From: Apoderus coryli
Lineage: Eukaryota; Arthropoda; Insecta; Coleoptera; Attelabidae
Direction: 5' to 3'
DNA length: 64,000 bases
NCBI GenBank assembly: GCA_911728435.2
Contig: OU452201.1
Span: 7,936,001 to 8,000,000 of the forward strand
Below are positions 45,859-58,400 of this stretch, in pieces (within the stretch, counting starts at the first letter, position 1; every line of letters starts with the position of its first letter). Made by a program: the position numbers and the translations under genes. The notes below the pieces were generated by a model. It did not search any database, had not been told where the DNA came from, and saw only the letters and a list, made by a program, of their open reading frames with translations.

Positions 45859-48053
45859 CTATGTACTTTATGATTCAATAAAAATCTTACAATCAAAAGA
45901 CTAGAAACTGGTATTTTCATTCATTTCATTTAAATCTTGTGTTAATTTTGGGACACCCTTTATAATAAAAATGGGTGATCATTTCTTAAAAGTATCAATT
46001 CAATAGGTTTATGTAGTAAAATGCACGTGACCACACAATGTCCATAATAATCTACATAATAGCTTTGCCTCCCTCACCCTTTTTTTACATTCAATATTAG
46101 AGTATCCATGTAAGTGGTAGAGCTCATTGCATTAGAATTATTAAAATCTAACGCATGTAGGTATATTTTGATGAATGCACACCTCAAAACAACAGCGCAT
46201 TTATTAATTTGAATTATGCCTAAAAATAGATACGATCTGTTTGTATGTTTGCTTTCTGCATTTTGGGTAATTTGTTAAATTACCTATTACAAAAATCAAA
46301 ACAAAAAAAAAACTTAACAAGATACATGATTTATAAAAGCTCTAGCTGATGGTAGATCTTTAATTCAATATTAAGTAAATTTGCGTGTACAATTATGTTA
46401 TTTTATAAATAAGTAATTTAAGCTTTTGGTTTTCAACATTAAGGGTAAGAAAAATAAACTTTACTCTTGCTTTTACCCTAAATTAAATTAAGTTAAAAGT
46501 TTTGTGTTTAGTAGTTTTACAATAATAAATTGCTTCAATTTCAATCTGTGCATTTTCATTTTGTCTAAAGATAATAAACTTTAAATTCCTTTCCATTGAA
46601 TTACCTTTGAGTGTTTTGATAAGTTTTATGAAGGGTTTGTTTTTATTAAGGTTGCCTTGCTTTATACTCTAGATAAGGGTTTTGCGTTTCTCCTTTTAGT
46701 ACTTTTATTTAATAGATTTAGTATAGCATTTACCGTTGTTACAAGTTGTATCTTCAAAAAGTTGTTTATCTACACCCAATTTTCTCCGTTTTTTTTTTTA
46801 AATAATTGGCAAAACAAGAAAAGCTACATTTCATACGTATCATGAATTTGTGATAAATCAATAAGTTCACGAACATGGTTTATAATTATTATTAGTAGAT
46901 TTAAAAAAACAATCTAACTATTCAGGAGATCGACACAACCGAAATTTTGAAAATTTTTTATGCAGTCCTTCATTTTATGACCCCTGGATCCTAAAAATGA
47001 CCTCAGTTCAAAAGTTTATATATCTATATATATATGGGATATAGAAAACTTTGCGTCACGGTCTAGGCCGCATTTTTTGACCAATCGATACAAAATTTGG
47101 TTAAAAAATCGGCTAGGTCATGGAATCGCGTGAGTTCGTTGGCGATTGAAATCGGCGAGCTAATTTCGAAATGACGGCATGTCAAAGTTTTAAAAAAAAA
47201 TCATATTTTTTTCATTGTTAATAGAAAATACCAATGTTACATATCAAATGATAGAGCACTTAAATCTCTACAATGTTTATTTGGAGAGTTTTTTCATCGC
47301 TGGCATATTTAAGTAAATGTAAGTCAATATAAAGTAACAAAAAATAAAAAAAATATCATCACCCGCTACACCTGTAATTATTTTGACAAATAAACACCTG
47401 TGACATAACAGTAAGACCGTACTTACGTATGTGTTATAGTATAATGGGTATTTCAGTTAAATAACTGTCAATATGACACTTTGGTTATATTTGGCGACTG
47501 TCAGAATATTCCATTATTTGTTTATTAATAGTGGGTGTCAGTGGTAGACTAAGTATAAATAAAAAATACATAAATCAAAAATCTACTTTTCCGACTGGCT
47601 GCCATCGGGATTTTTTATTGTTCTCCACATTAATTTTACACAATTTTACTTTTTATCGAATCTTACCCTTAAAAAACGATTAATCTTTTTTTGACTGATA
47701 AAAAAAAGCACAGCACTTTTGAAACATGTATCTTTATTTTGAAGTTACGAACATGTACCTACTTGTTTCAATTGTATACCAAGATTGTATACCAAGATAA
47801 GAAAAAAACTAGATCTTAACGTTTCGACGCGTAAGTAGGCAATTTCCAACCAGCTATAGAAAAAAGCTGTTGGGAACCCTTTTAAAAATAATTTTTTAAT
47901 GTTAATGGAATAATGGAAAGCTGCTAAAAGATTTTTACCTGTAGGTAGGAATCTTTGGGGACTAAAATTTGTACCTTCTTCAAGTGACTTATAACTGAAA
48001 AATTGGTCGTAGACTTGTCGAGAAAATGAATTTACAATATAAACATTTTCGAT
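45859..48053. other. AT-rich intergenic region
   Basis: The first about 100 bp, ending in ttttgggacaccc near 45952, may be the displaced 3' end of the split transposon. A somewhat GC-richer patch at 47040-47180 is of unknown origin. No gene. Confidence 0.35.
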
Positions 48054-48754
48054 CATACGAGGTATGTTTTTTAAGTAAGTACCGTTTTGGAATTAAAAAA
48101 AGACGTGCAAAGATATCCCAATAATTTTATTTTTACATGAAAGCCTGTACCTTAATCTACTTTTCTACATAATTTCCGTAAATATTGAGGCACTTGTCAT
48201 AACCTGCCACCAGTTTTTGAATACCCTCCTCATAAAATTCTGCCGCCTGACTTGTTAACCACTGTATCACAAATGCAGAAACTCTACTAGCAATACTCCT
48301 TTTCTGTCCCAAAAAACTGTGCACATGATTTTCCGGGCAGAAATTGTTTGCTTAAACTTCACTCTTTTGGGTGATGATGAATGTCGCCATTCCATGGATT
48401 GTTGTTTTGATTCTGGTGTGACGTACGCCACCCATGTTTCGTCACCAGTAACAATTTGGTCTAAAAAATCTTCACCTTCATTGTGGTACAGCTCAAGGAA
48501 AGTCAATGCACTGCCTAAACGTTGGATTTTGTGATAACGAAGTCAAAACATTTGTGATACAGTGGTTAACAAGTCAGGCGGCAGAATTTTATGAGGAGGG
48601 TATTCAAAAACTGGTGCCACGTTATGAGAAGTGCCTCAATATTCACGGAAATTATGTAGAAAAGTAGATTAAGGTAAAAATAAAATTATTGCGATATCTT
48701 TGCACGTCTTTTTTTAATTCCAAAACGGTACTTACTTAAAAACATGCTCGTATG
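48054..48754 (-). mobile_element. Mariner-derived foldback element with about 200-bp inverted arms
   Basis: The left arm (48054-48277) and right arm (48548-48754) are near-perfect inverted copies from catacgag inward through aagtaagtaccgttttgg. Both arms are the 3' end of a mariner transposase gene: the right arm reads TSQAAEFYEEGIQKLVPRYE on the plus strand and the left arm the same on the minus strand. The centre (48267-48506, minus) has GEDFLDQIVTGDETWVAYVT (first catalytic Asp) and SARKIMCTVFWDRKGVLLVE. So one copy of the 3' end is duplicated head to head with an internal fragment. It cannot code for an active transposase. Confidence 0.85.
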
Positions 48755-49984
48755 TACAGGGTGTTAATAAATTAGGAGAAATAGATCGAAAATTTTATAT
48801 TGTGTATATCACAACTTTTTCTAAAGAATTGCTTTTTGTCGCAAAATGATAATAGGCTGAAGGACTTCGGTCAATGGCCTTTTCGGGTTTTGTACCAATA
48901 AATTAGGTTTTATTATTATAATTTGAAAAATAAAGATTTGTTTCGTCTTGTGCACTCAATCCACGGACACCTTACCCTGTATATTATTCAAAATTAAATA
49001 AGATCAACGAATACGTTATATAATAGACGCAAATGCTGCAGTAATCACGTAATTAATAATTATTTATATAATTAATTATGAGTTGTACTAAAGGTGCCAG
49101 TGGTTAAGTTTTTTTTTTAATTGGTAACTTGAGACAAATTAACCATACCCCACTTTGGTCATATGTCTCGAATTGAGTTTTATAGTAAGGGAAGCACTAA
49201 TATTTATCAACATTTTATAGATGGCACAATATAGGTAAAATCTTAGACAAGGTAATTTAATTGTAATTGAAACAATGTATATATGTGGCCCCCACACCCC
49301 TATATTTAATATATAAATATGAACATCAATTTGACTGCAATAACCAAAGTTAACTTCCACAACACGATTTTAAGTTAAGTAAAAACCTTGAGACTATAAA
49401 ACTTTGCTCTATACTCTAAAGTTTGACTAGAGTATGTATGGCAAATTACAAACAAGTAAAATCTAAATAATAAATTCGAACAACAACAAAATATAAAAAT
49501 GTTCATATTCTGTTTTTATTTTATATAAAAAAATTGTATTAATTTAAAAAAACATACACTTACGTTTGTTGAATACCAAATGCTGCCTCACTGGGACTTG
49601 ATATAAATGTAAAACTTGATGCTACTGTATAACTTAAATTTCTTTTACAACAAAATATATTATAAACTTGAAGACCCAACAACTTCGAAGTTATATTAAG
49701 AATAAATTTAACGGAACGCAACTCTGCTATATTTATAGTATGTGGCATTCGGTAAAAGTAGCAAAAAACTTCAACAACTTTGAAATGTTATCACCGCGTA
49801 TACGCATGTTCAACATGTTGCTTCCTCTATAACCCTAATTTCCTAACCAAGGCCTGTGACAGTGTACAGGGCTACATCCCTTATATAGAATGAGAAAATA
49901 TTTAATAATTTAGGTAACTAAATAAATCAAGTGACATATTATGGTTAAAAGTCTTCCAAACCACTGTTTTAAAATTTTCCAATT
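48755..49984. other. AT-rich intergenic region
   Basis: Begins with a TE-like end (tacagggtgttaataaatta, 48755-48774). No gene recognised. Confidence 0.4.
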
Positions 49985-50922
49985 TCATATGGTTTCAAAG
50001 TCGTTACCCCCTTGACGATTGTAATCGTTTGCAGCGTGATATGGATTTGGTTCAATGCTGGTGTGAGGAAAACAAACTGAACTTGAACTCTTCCAAGTGT
50101 AAAGTTATGTCATATACCAGAAAAAAATCAGCCATTCATTTCGATTATACGATTGGTGAGACGATTTTAAATCGTCCTGAGTCCATTAAGGATCTTGGTG
50201 TGACCTTTGATAAGCTTCTTTCATTCGATATACATATAAATAACATAATTCTGAGTGCATCTAGGTCTTATGGCTACATTGTGAGAAATTCCAGATCTTT
50301 TGAGAATATGGATACAATAAAAACCTTATAATATGCTTATGTCAGGTCAAAGCTGGAATATTGCTCTTTAATATGGTTTCTATATTATAACTGTTACAAT
50401 GTTTCTGTTGAGAGAGTTCAGCGTAGGTTCTTAAAATACTTATGTTTCAAAACTGATGGATCATATCCAGAAAGAGGAATAGAGTATGACATCTTGTTAA
50501 CAAGATGTCAAATACAAAGTTTAGAATTAAGACGAAAAATTCATGCAGTAAAATTCCTTTTTAATATATTGCATAGTAAGATTGATTGCGCTGAACTCTT
50601 GCAAAAGTTGTATTTTCTGGTACCAAGGCAAAATTCGAGATCTTCTAATTTATTTTATAACGACCGACCTAGGACCAATTTGTTGATGAAGTCGCCTGTC
50701 TACACAATGTGTCGGACATATAACTTTATAAGCGATGAGAGTGATATTTTTTTTGATCACTTAAGTACTGTTTTGGGTGTTTTGAATGAACATTTAGGTT
50801 GAATGTATGGTGTTTCTTTCTTTCTGTTTCGGTTTATTTGTATTGTTATTATTAATATTAAGTAATTTTGTAAGATTGCTCTGTAAATAGATTTTCTGTT
50901 GAGCAATAAAGCAATTATTATT
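49985..50922 (+). mobile_element. 5'-truncated LINE with a single in-frame stop
   Basis: One continuous frame runs from before 50029 to 50802. It is interrupted only by TAA at 50329-50331 and encodes the region after the RT active site: LVQCWCEENKLNLNSSKC, SIKDLGVTFDKLLSFDIHI, VRSKLEYCSLIWF, VERVQRRFLKYLCFKTDG. The 3' end is caataaagcaattattatta. Confidence 0.85.
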
Positions 50923-52408
50923 ATTAAGATAGGTTCCAACTGGTGAAATTTTAAACGCAATTTTTTGAAAAGCATGTTAAATTGTCGTCCAAAATGTTCT
51001 TTACTGGGGACATGTTTCGGAAATATAAATTACCATCATCACTCCCTCAAGGACAATATAATTCACTCTCATACAGAGATCAATAATAACAAAAAGGATA
51101 GTCAATAAACATATTAGTAGTCAAGAAAAGTTTATTGAGATATTATTATGTCTAAAAAATTACAAAGGGGGGGGACGTTTTTCGATCTTCATTATTATAC
51201 CATCACTCCCTGATTTAAACAAGCTATGAAGTTTTCCAATAGTTATTTAACTCAACATTAGCCTAGTACACAAAGGAGTGCCAGGCTATAGAAAATCCAG
51301 AGCCTACAATCGTGACATGTAAATCTAAATTAGCATTGTCCAGAATAAAAATGGGTAATTAATCATATGAATTAAAAGTACGAATTAGTAAACAATATTT
51401 ATTTAGATATTATACATAATAAATCATTGATTTTGTTTATTTTTCTCTACATATCTATATGTAAGCTTCACGAAATATTTTCGAGTGCTTTCAATATGCG
51501 TATTAAATACATAAATTGAGTAAAAAACACTTAAAGTACACTATTTCGATGCGTCATATTAATTAATAATTAAAAATAATACTACTTACTAATAATAAAA
51601 AATACTTAATTAGGTAATATCACAATACATTATTTATATCACAATATAATGTACATATACTTAAGGCACATGCGTGGATTTTTATTTTATCAAGATTTAG
51701 AGAAATATCCAATTTTTTAGAGCAAAGAACATTCTTTGAAGGCACACTTTTTCTTAGAATCATAAAGGGTATTCCAATAAAAAAAAAGATTAATATCAAA
51801 GTAATGTTCCTATAGGCGGGCCTCTAGATTTATTGTTTTCGCAATTAAACCTCAACGAACTCCTCGAAGATGAACCAATAGATTAGTGACAAGTTCTGGT
51901 GAAATTTATCACAGAATTTTAATTGTATTTCGGCAAAATAAGTCTAGTTGTAGACGGAATACACTAAAAGTTTTAAAATATTGTTTTAATTATATATTCA
52001 AAAATTAGAATACAATAAATCCTTGTTTCTTTAGTAACACATTCAGCTTCTATTTAAGGATATTCTCAGTACGGTATACTACAACTAAATAGTTATTAAT
52101 AAATACCAAAATAATATTAAAAATCCACAATACTAATACAACAATTATTTTAAAAAATGAGAAATATATATAATCATGGTACTTCTTTGAACTACCACAT
52201 CAAAATTACAATCTGAAAATAGTGTATGTACATTAATTTGAAAATTTTAAGTAGACTATATACATTTTCATTTAGCATAATAAAAACTATCTGATACTAA
52301 TAAATTATAATAACATTTTTAGAAATGATAGCGGAATGGTCAACTTTAAACATTGAAAATACTTCTCTAACATCATCAGTCTTATATTTTGATTAACTCA
52401 TATATTGA
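50923..52408. other. AT-rich region downstream of the laccase gene
   Basis: It holds the 3'UTR of the minus-strand laccase gene. Near 51005-51045 the minus strand has gatgatgg...ccgaaacatgtcc, a pattern also found at 39036-39066. Otherwise nothing is recognised. Confidence 0.35.
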
Positions 52409-55400
52409 TTAATTTATTAAATTTAAGTATACTAAATTTAATATTGTAACAACTAAAAGTAACTTTTTTGATAACGAAATGCTAAGTCCAGATGAAATAT
52501 CGTTACAATAATGGCCAAAAATGTATTTTTCAAAGTTATAAACCAATTTATTTTTGCTGCACTTTACTTTCTCTTTACCTGTGTCCTCTAACACTGGTGA
52601 TGACATATAATTACCACATTTAGGGAAATTTGGTGGGACTGGCAGCATGTCATTGTTTTCTCCAACTTTAAACACCAATGCCATACCGATTTCTGCATGG
52701 AATTCTATGTGGCAATGAAAAATCCAATATCCTGTAAAAGTCATAAAACTAAATGATAGCTAAGGTTCAAAATTTTATTTATTTATTTATTGTCCTTACA
52801 TGTCATTACCAAAAAAGGTTTACACAAGTCATATTAACTGCTAAAATATTACATAACACAACAGAAAACATAGAAATGTATATAACTTAATCAAAACAGA
52901 AAGTCAGTGCTGAGGAATTCATCAATGGAGTAAAAAGCCTGGTCAATTAAGTAGTTTTTTAATCTATTTTTGAACATTGCAAGACTCAGTGTTTTCAAAC
53001 TATCTGGCAAATGATTATAGCATGTGGGACCATAATAATTTACAGAATTTCTGCTTCTACCCAACCTCATATATTCAGGAAGAATGCCATTTTTGTTTCT
53101 GGTATTGTGGTTGTGAACTTCATCATGCCTTATGTACAGATTGTAATTACTTTTCACATACATAATTGAATTGTAGATATGGAGACACGGGAGTGTAATT
53201 ATTTTACATTCTTTAAATTTAGGTCTGACATCCTCTCTAAACTTTAAATCTGTCATTATTCGAACCACTCTTCTATGGATTGCGAATACCCGACTAGCAT
53301 GACAAGAGTGTCCCCAAATTGACAAAGCATATGAAGCCACACTGTGAAAAAGGCCATAATATGCTGATTTCAAAACATTAAAAGAGACTTCACCCTTCAA
53401 GCTTCGCAACATGAACACAACCTTAGACAACTTGGCAATGGTAACCTCGACATGACCCGCCCAGGTTAGCTTTTGGTCCAAAGTGACACCCAAAAACTTT
53501 ACCAGACCATCAGAAACAGCAACATCCGTCTCACGTAATGTAAATATTTTAGTAGCTGTTTTATTGGCGTTCATACAGAGTTTGTTAGCTGCAAACTAGT
53601 CAGCAGCCCTCGACTGTGAATTAATCATACTTGAGGCCAGAACATCACTCGACAGTTCAACATCGACAATAGTTGAATCGTCTGCAAACAATGTCAGGTC
53701 AGAGCATGGCAGATGTAGCGGTAAATCATTAATGAAAATCAAAAACAATAGAGGTCCGAGCATCGAGCCCTGTGGGCCTCCACAAGAGCTCAACAAGGGC
53801 TGAAAAGACTTTGACTCAAACATCGTTACAACATTCCCACCAGTGAGATAGGAACTCAGCAAACGAATCGAATTCGCACTCATACCGTATTGCTCCAGTT
53901 TACCCAACAAGATATCGTGTGAGACGCAATCAAACGCCTTTGTTAAATCAAGAAAAGAAGCCCCCACAAGCCTTCTACTCTCAAAAGCGGTTATAACGCT
54001 ATTTATAAAGTTTTCTATAGCTGAAACGGTGTTAAGTTTCGGTCTAAATCCAAATTGTTTCGGAGAAAGTAAATTATTTCTTTCAAAATAGTTGGCTAAT
54101 TGTTTAAAGAGTATCTTTTCAAAAATGTTGCCTTGAAAAGGCGCTATAGAAATAGGGCGATAGTTAATAAATAAAAAAAACTCTTAAAAATTTAGTTTGA
54201 CTTCAAAATAAATTTTTAAGAAATGCTAGAAAACCATTGCACATATGATGATGATCGATATGTGGATCTACCTCATAGTGTTTGATGGTTTCGTATTTTC
54301 TTAACACTTTTTTATGTTTTTAAAGTACAAACCTGGATTTGTGGCATGGAACCTAACAATAGTATATCCCCCATCTGGAACAGTAACAGTATCTTTAAGG
54401 GGCGCATCCAATAAATTCCTATTAATCATTCCCATTTTGTCCCGTGCCTTAATTTCATCGACTGTAACGGTTGAACCAAGTCGTTCCATTGCAACAACTC
54501 GAAAGGAATAACCGTGCAAATGAAGAGGATGGTTAGCATCGAAAGCTACACCTTCGTCCACTAGTACTAACTCGACTACGGAATCTAAAGGAACCTGTAA
54601 ATTTAATTCTCTGTGTTAAATTATTCATGTGGATGTGCTGGATGTGGAATTTGTTTGTTTTTACCTGAATTGCATGCGTGCATTCACAAAAATTTTGCTT
54701 GCAATCAGCGTCCTTCATAGTCAACTCATTGCAAAACATATCGGGATCAATTTGGTTTCTTTGAGGTAGAAGTGCAAAACCAGGCATTTTCATCGAGATA
54801 TGATTTAATTGCGGTGTTTGTAGTCTTTTGTTATTTTCAGAAACTAAACGATAAATAAAAAAAATAAGAACTGCATTGTTATCTAAATTATCTATATATA
54901 CCATTGTAGAATCCATAGTATGGAAATCTGTGGAAATGTGGGTTATTCTTTTGATAAAAATCATATGCAATAAAAAACTGATAATCTGGTTTGGACTTCA
55001 AAGAAGCATCCCACTTCTCAAGTGACTCCAATTCAGGCATGCTTACATACATCGTTGTGTTATCTTCAGTTCCGCGATTTAATGAGTTAATTTGCTAAAA
55101 TACGAAAAAAATACCTTGTTAAAAAATAAAAATTATTTCGCAATAACTACTATACCTTTCCATGTCTATGAGTACTTTCATAACTAACATTTTCATCCGG
55201 ATAAGCTTTAGTATTGTTTGTATATTCATTATATTCTAACACAGCAACTTGATGAGCTTTATTAAATCTTTCATCGCAATCCATTAAACCTCTAAATTTA
55301 ATCCAATAAAGTCCAGAAGTTTGATTTGCATTTAAAATGAAATCAAATCTTTCACCTGCATAGGTCACTAGAGATGTTGCTGAAACAAAAAAAAGAAATC

Positions 55401-58400
55401 CTATAGATCCTTGGATTTTAGTTTAGTTGATAGATTCAGCGACAATAATTTGTTTCCGCAATTAGATTCGTATCGTTTTGATCATGTTGTTTCCGGCGAT
55501 GGACAAACCAGCAAGTTCGGGTTCAACAATATTTTTGATTATAGGCCATTTAATGTTTAGTCGTAAGCCTACCAGAAGGTATATATTTCAAAGCCTGTGT
55601 CTATATTATATGGTTTTTGGAGCCATCTGCAAATATGTTAACTGGACCTTCTAGTCGTTTGTATAGCGTAAGGTTTGTCGAACACAAACTGGGAAGATAT
55701 AGTGACGACCCAGCATACAGTAGTGACAATATACGAAGTAACTCTCGATCGTAAGTTTTGCAACAAAACAGGAGCTAATGTTTTCTAATATTCTATTATG
55801 TTTTGATTCAAAATTGATACGCACCTTCAACAGCAATTATATTACTGCCATCTACACTTATAACGGTTATTGTATGATTATCGACAGAGAGTTCGATAGG
55901 ACAATTCAAAAATCCAGCATTAATTACTCGAAATCTGTACCGGTAACCCTAAAATCAAAATAATTACATGAATTAATATCTTAACGGACATTTTACGATT
56001 TTTAAAAGCTGGAGTGGTAATCTTAACAAGTCGTGTGGATTTTACAATGGGGTCTCGCTGCACCGGGACTCTGTAAGCAATACATCGATTAGAGTTCACT
56101 TTCTTTATGCCATTTTATACACTGTACCACCGATCGGTAGAATATAAACTAGCTAAATATTTTCAAAAAGTTATTTAGCTCGTTTGTCGATATAAAGTAG
56201 AAAGAAAGTGATCTCTAATCGCTAGAGTTCCGCTGCTGGTTTCCCTACTTTTGTATGAAGCGCTAATATTTCTTGTACCTTCACCAAAAAAACAATATTA
56301 TTGGTACGCGATATTTAAATTGCAAAATTTATTGGTCCACAATAACTATCTATCTTTGAATCTTCAAACCACAGACAATTGGCGATAAATGAAACAATTG
56401 TTATTATGGGATCACGTAATGACTGATAATCTGTTAAAATTTACCTTGTCAACAGAAAATCTTGCGGTAGGAGTATAAATTGTTTCGTTATTGGCATTTG
56501 TGAACTCCTTAAATCTGCCTAGTCCATTAATCAACAACGACATCGGTTTATTATCTCCATTGCTATGATGATGAGCCAAAAATTTTTCAATACCCATAAC
56601 TTCACCCCAATCTAACAACATTAGAACATGTGCAGTCAAATCGTAATCGTAAAGTGGTGAATATGGATCAGATTCCTCGGGTATTCGGACAATTAGGGGT
56701 CCGTAAATACCGTCAGCTCGTTGCATACCTAAAAATATAAAATAATTATTGCGTGATTCCCTGATAACAACTAAAACGAAGTTTAGCTCTCTTTTATTCA
56801 CTTTCACATAATAAGAAATATCTAAAATCATTAAATGAAATAGTTCTATCCTCAGGGTAGACCCATTTTGTCGGAACCCTGGCTGCTGATACATCCCTAA
56901 TAGGTTTCTATGCAAAATCTCACCAATACCAATATTTTAACAATTATATTCGTCGTTAAGTCAGTGTTTAGAATGTTCAATAATACTTGCCTATATGAGA
57001 GTGCCAGAAGTGCGTCCCAGAATTAGCAGCTCTAAAAGTATATCTAAAGGTAGAACCGGGTAAGATAGGACATTGAGTGACATAAGGTACTCCATCCATG
57101 TAAGGAAAGTTTTTCTGATGCTGACCATGCCAATGAATTGTAGTAGATTCAGCAACTAAATGGTTGTTTACGTCGACAACTATAATGTCATTTTGGCACA
57201 CCTGTAACAGTAGAAAATAGTATTAATTTCAATAAATATTCATAAAATTTAACTGCAGTTAAACATTTTTTTAAATATGTCACGACGACAACATAATAAC
57301 AACGTAACTTTCGGATTATATTTTCGCCTTCTTTAGATGGATTTTTTATTTATGAATAAACACTTAAAAAGAAACCTTTAAAGCAGGCCTGTCGAACTCT
57401 AGTCCCGCGGGCCGCATATGGCCCTCCGCGTTAAATTTTGTAGCCCGCGGGTTATTAAATTTGCAACACCAGTTTCATATTTCGATATTCGCACCCTGAC
57501 TAAATTGTATTGAAAGAAGTGGAATACTTTAGCTTTAACAAGCAAATTTGTCGAATTTGATCTGGAAAGCATCCGGTGACAATTCAGAAAATGTCATTAC
57601 ATCATCAAAATTGTCTGTTTGGTGTGGATTTCATGCTGGAGTTGTCATTAGACAATAACACTTTTTCAATGGCATTGTCAACCCAGTTAAGGTTAATGGC
57701 AAGCTTGATAGTGCCATGTTATCAGATTTTTTGAGGTGTAATTGAAAGAAGACAACTTTCGTGACATGTTTAACAAAACAGGGTCATATGCTACGAAACT
57801 AGTGAATATTAGGCAAGTAAAGTTGATGCATCATCAAAGTAGCCTTTGAAACGTTTTGGGTTGGACCGGCCTGCTTTGCTAACTAGGAATATTTACAGTT
57901 TTAAAAAAATTACAGTTATAACAACAATTTTTAATTTACATTTCTACTAGTTTTTCTTTTGCTTCGATAGCGAACCACGCATTCGTACTCCGTATATAGT
58001 TACCTCAATAGTTGGTCCAGGTATTTGTCTATTGACAGCCACAACTGGTCGCTGACTACCATCACCTGGAATACAATCTGGTCGGAAACAATCGCTGCTC
58101 GTGTAAGGACAATCATAGCATGCTTTACTCATCGTATAGTATGATTCTAATGTGAAGTTGTAATTGCATATCATTGGAGTTTCATCCTGTTGACATTTTC
58201 TACTACAAGGATGTCTATTGTTGTCATCTAACAACACGTATTCAAAATGGACTGATTGTGTTGAATTTATGTTGGTAGCAACTAAAATAAAATGTAAATT
58301 ATATCATTAATTCTCTTGTTTTAATTATATGCATATAAAATTGAATGTAATTTGTAGAATTAGAATGTATGGTGTTATCGTAAATACTATTTTAAAATTA

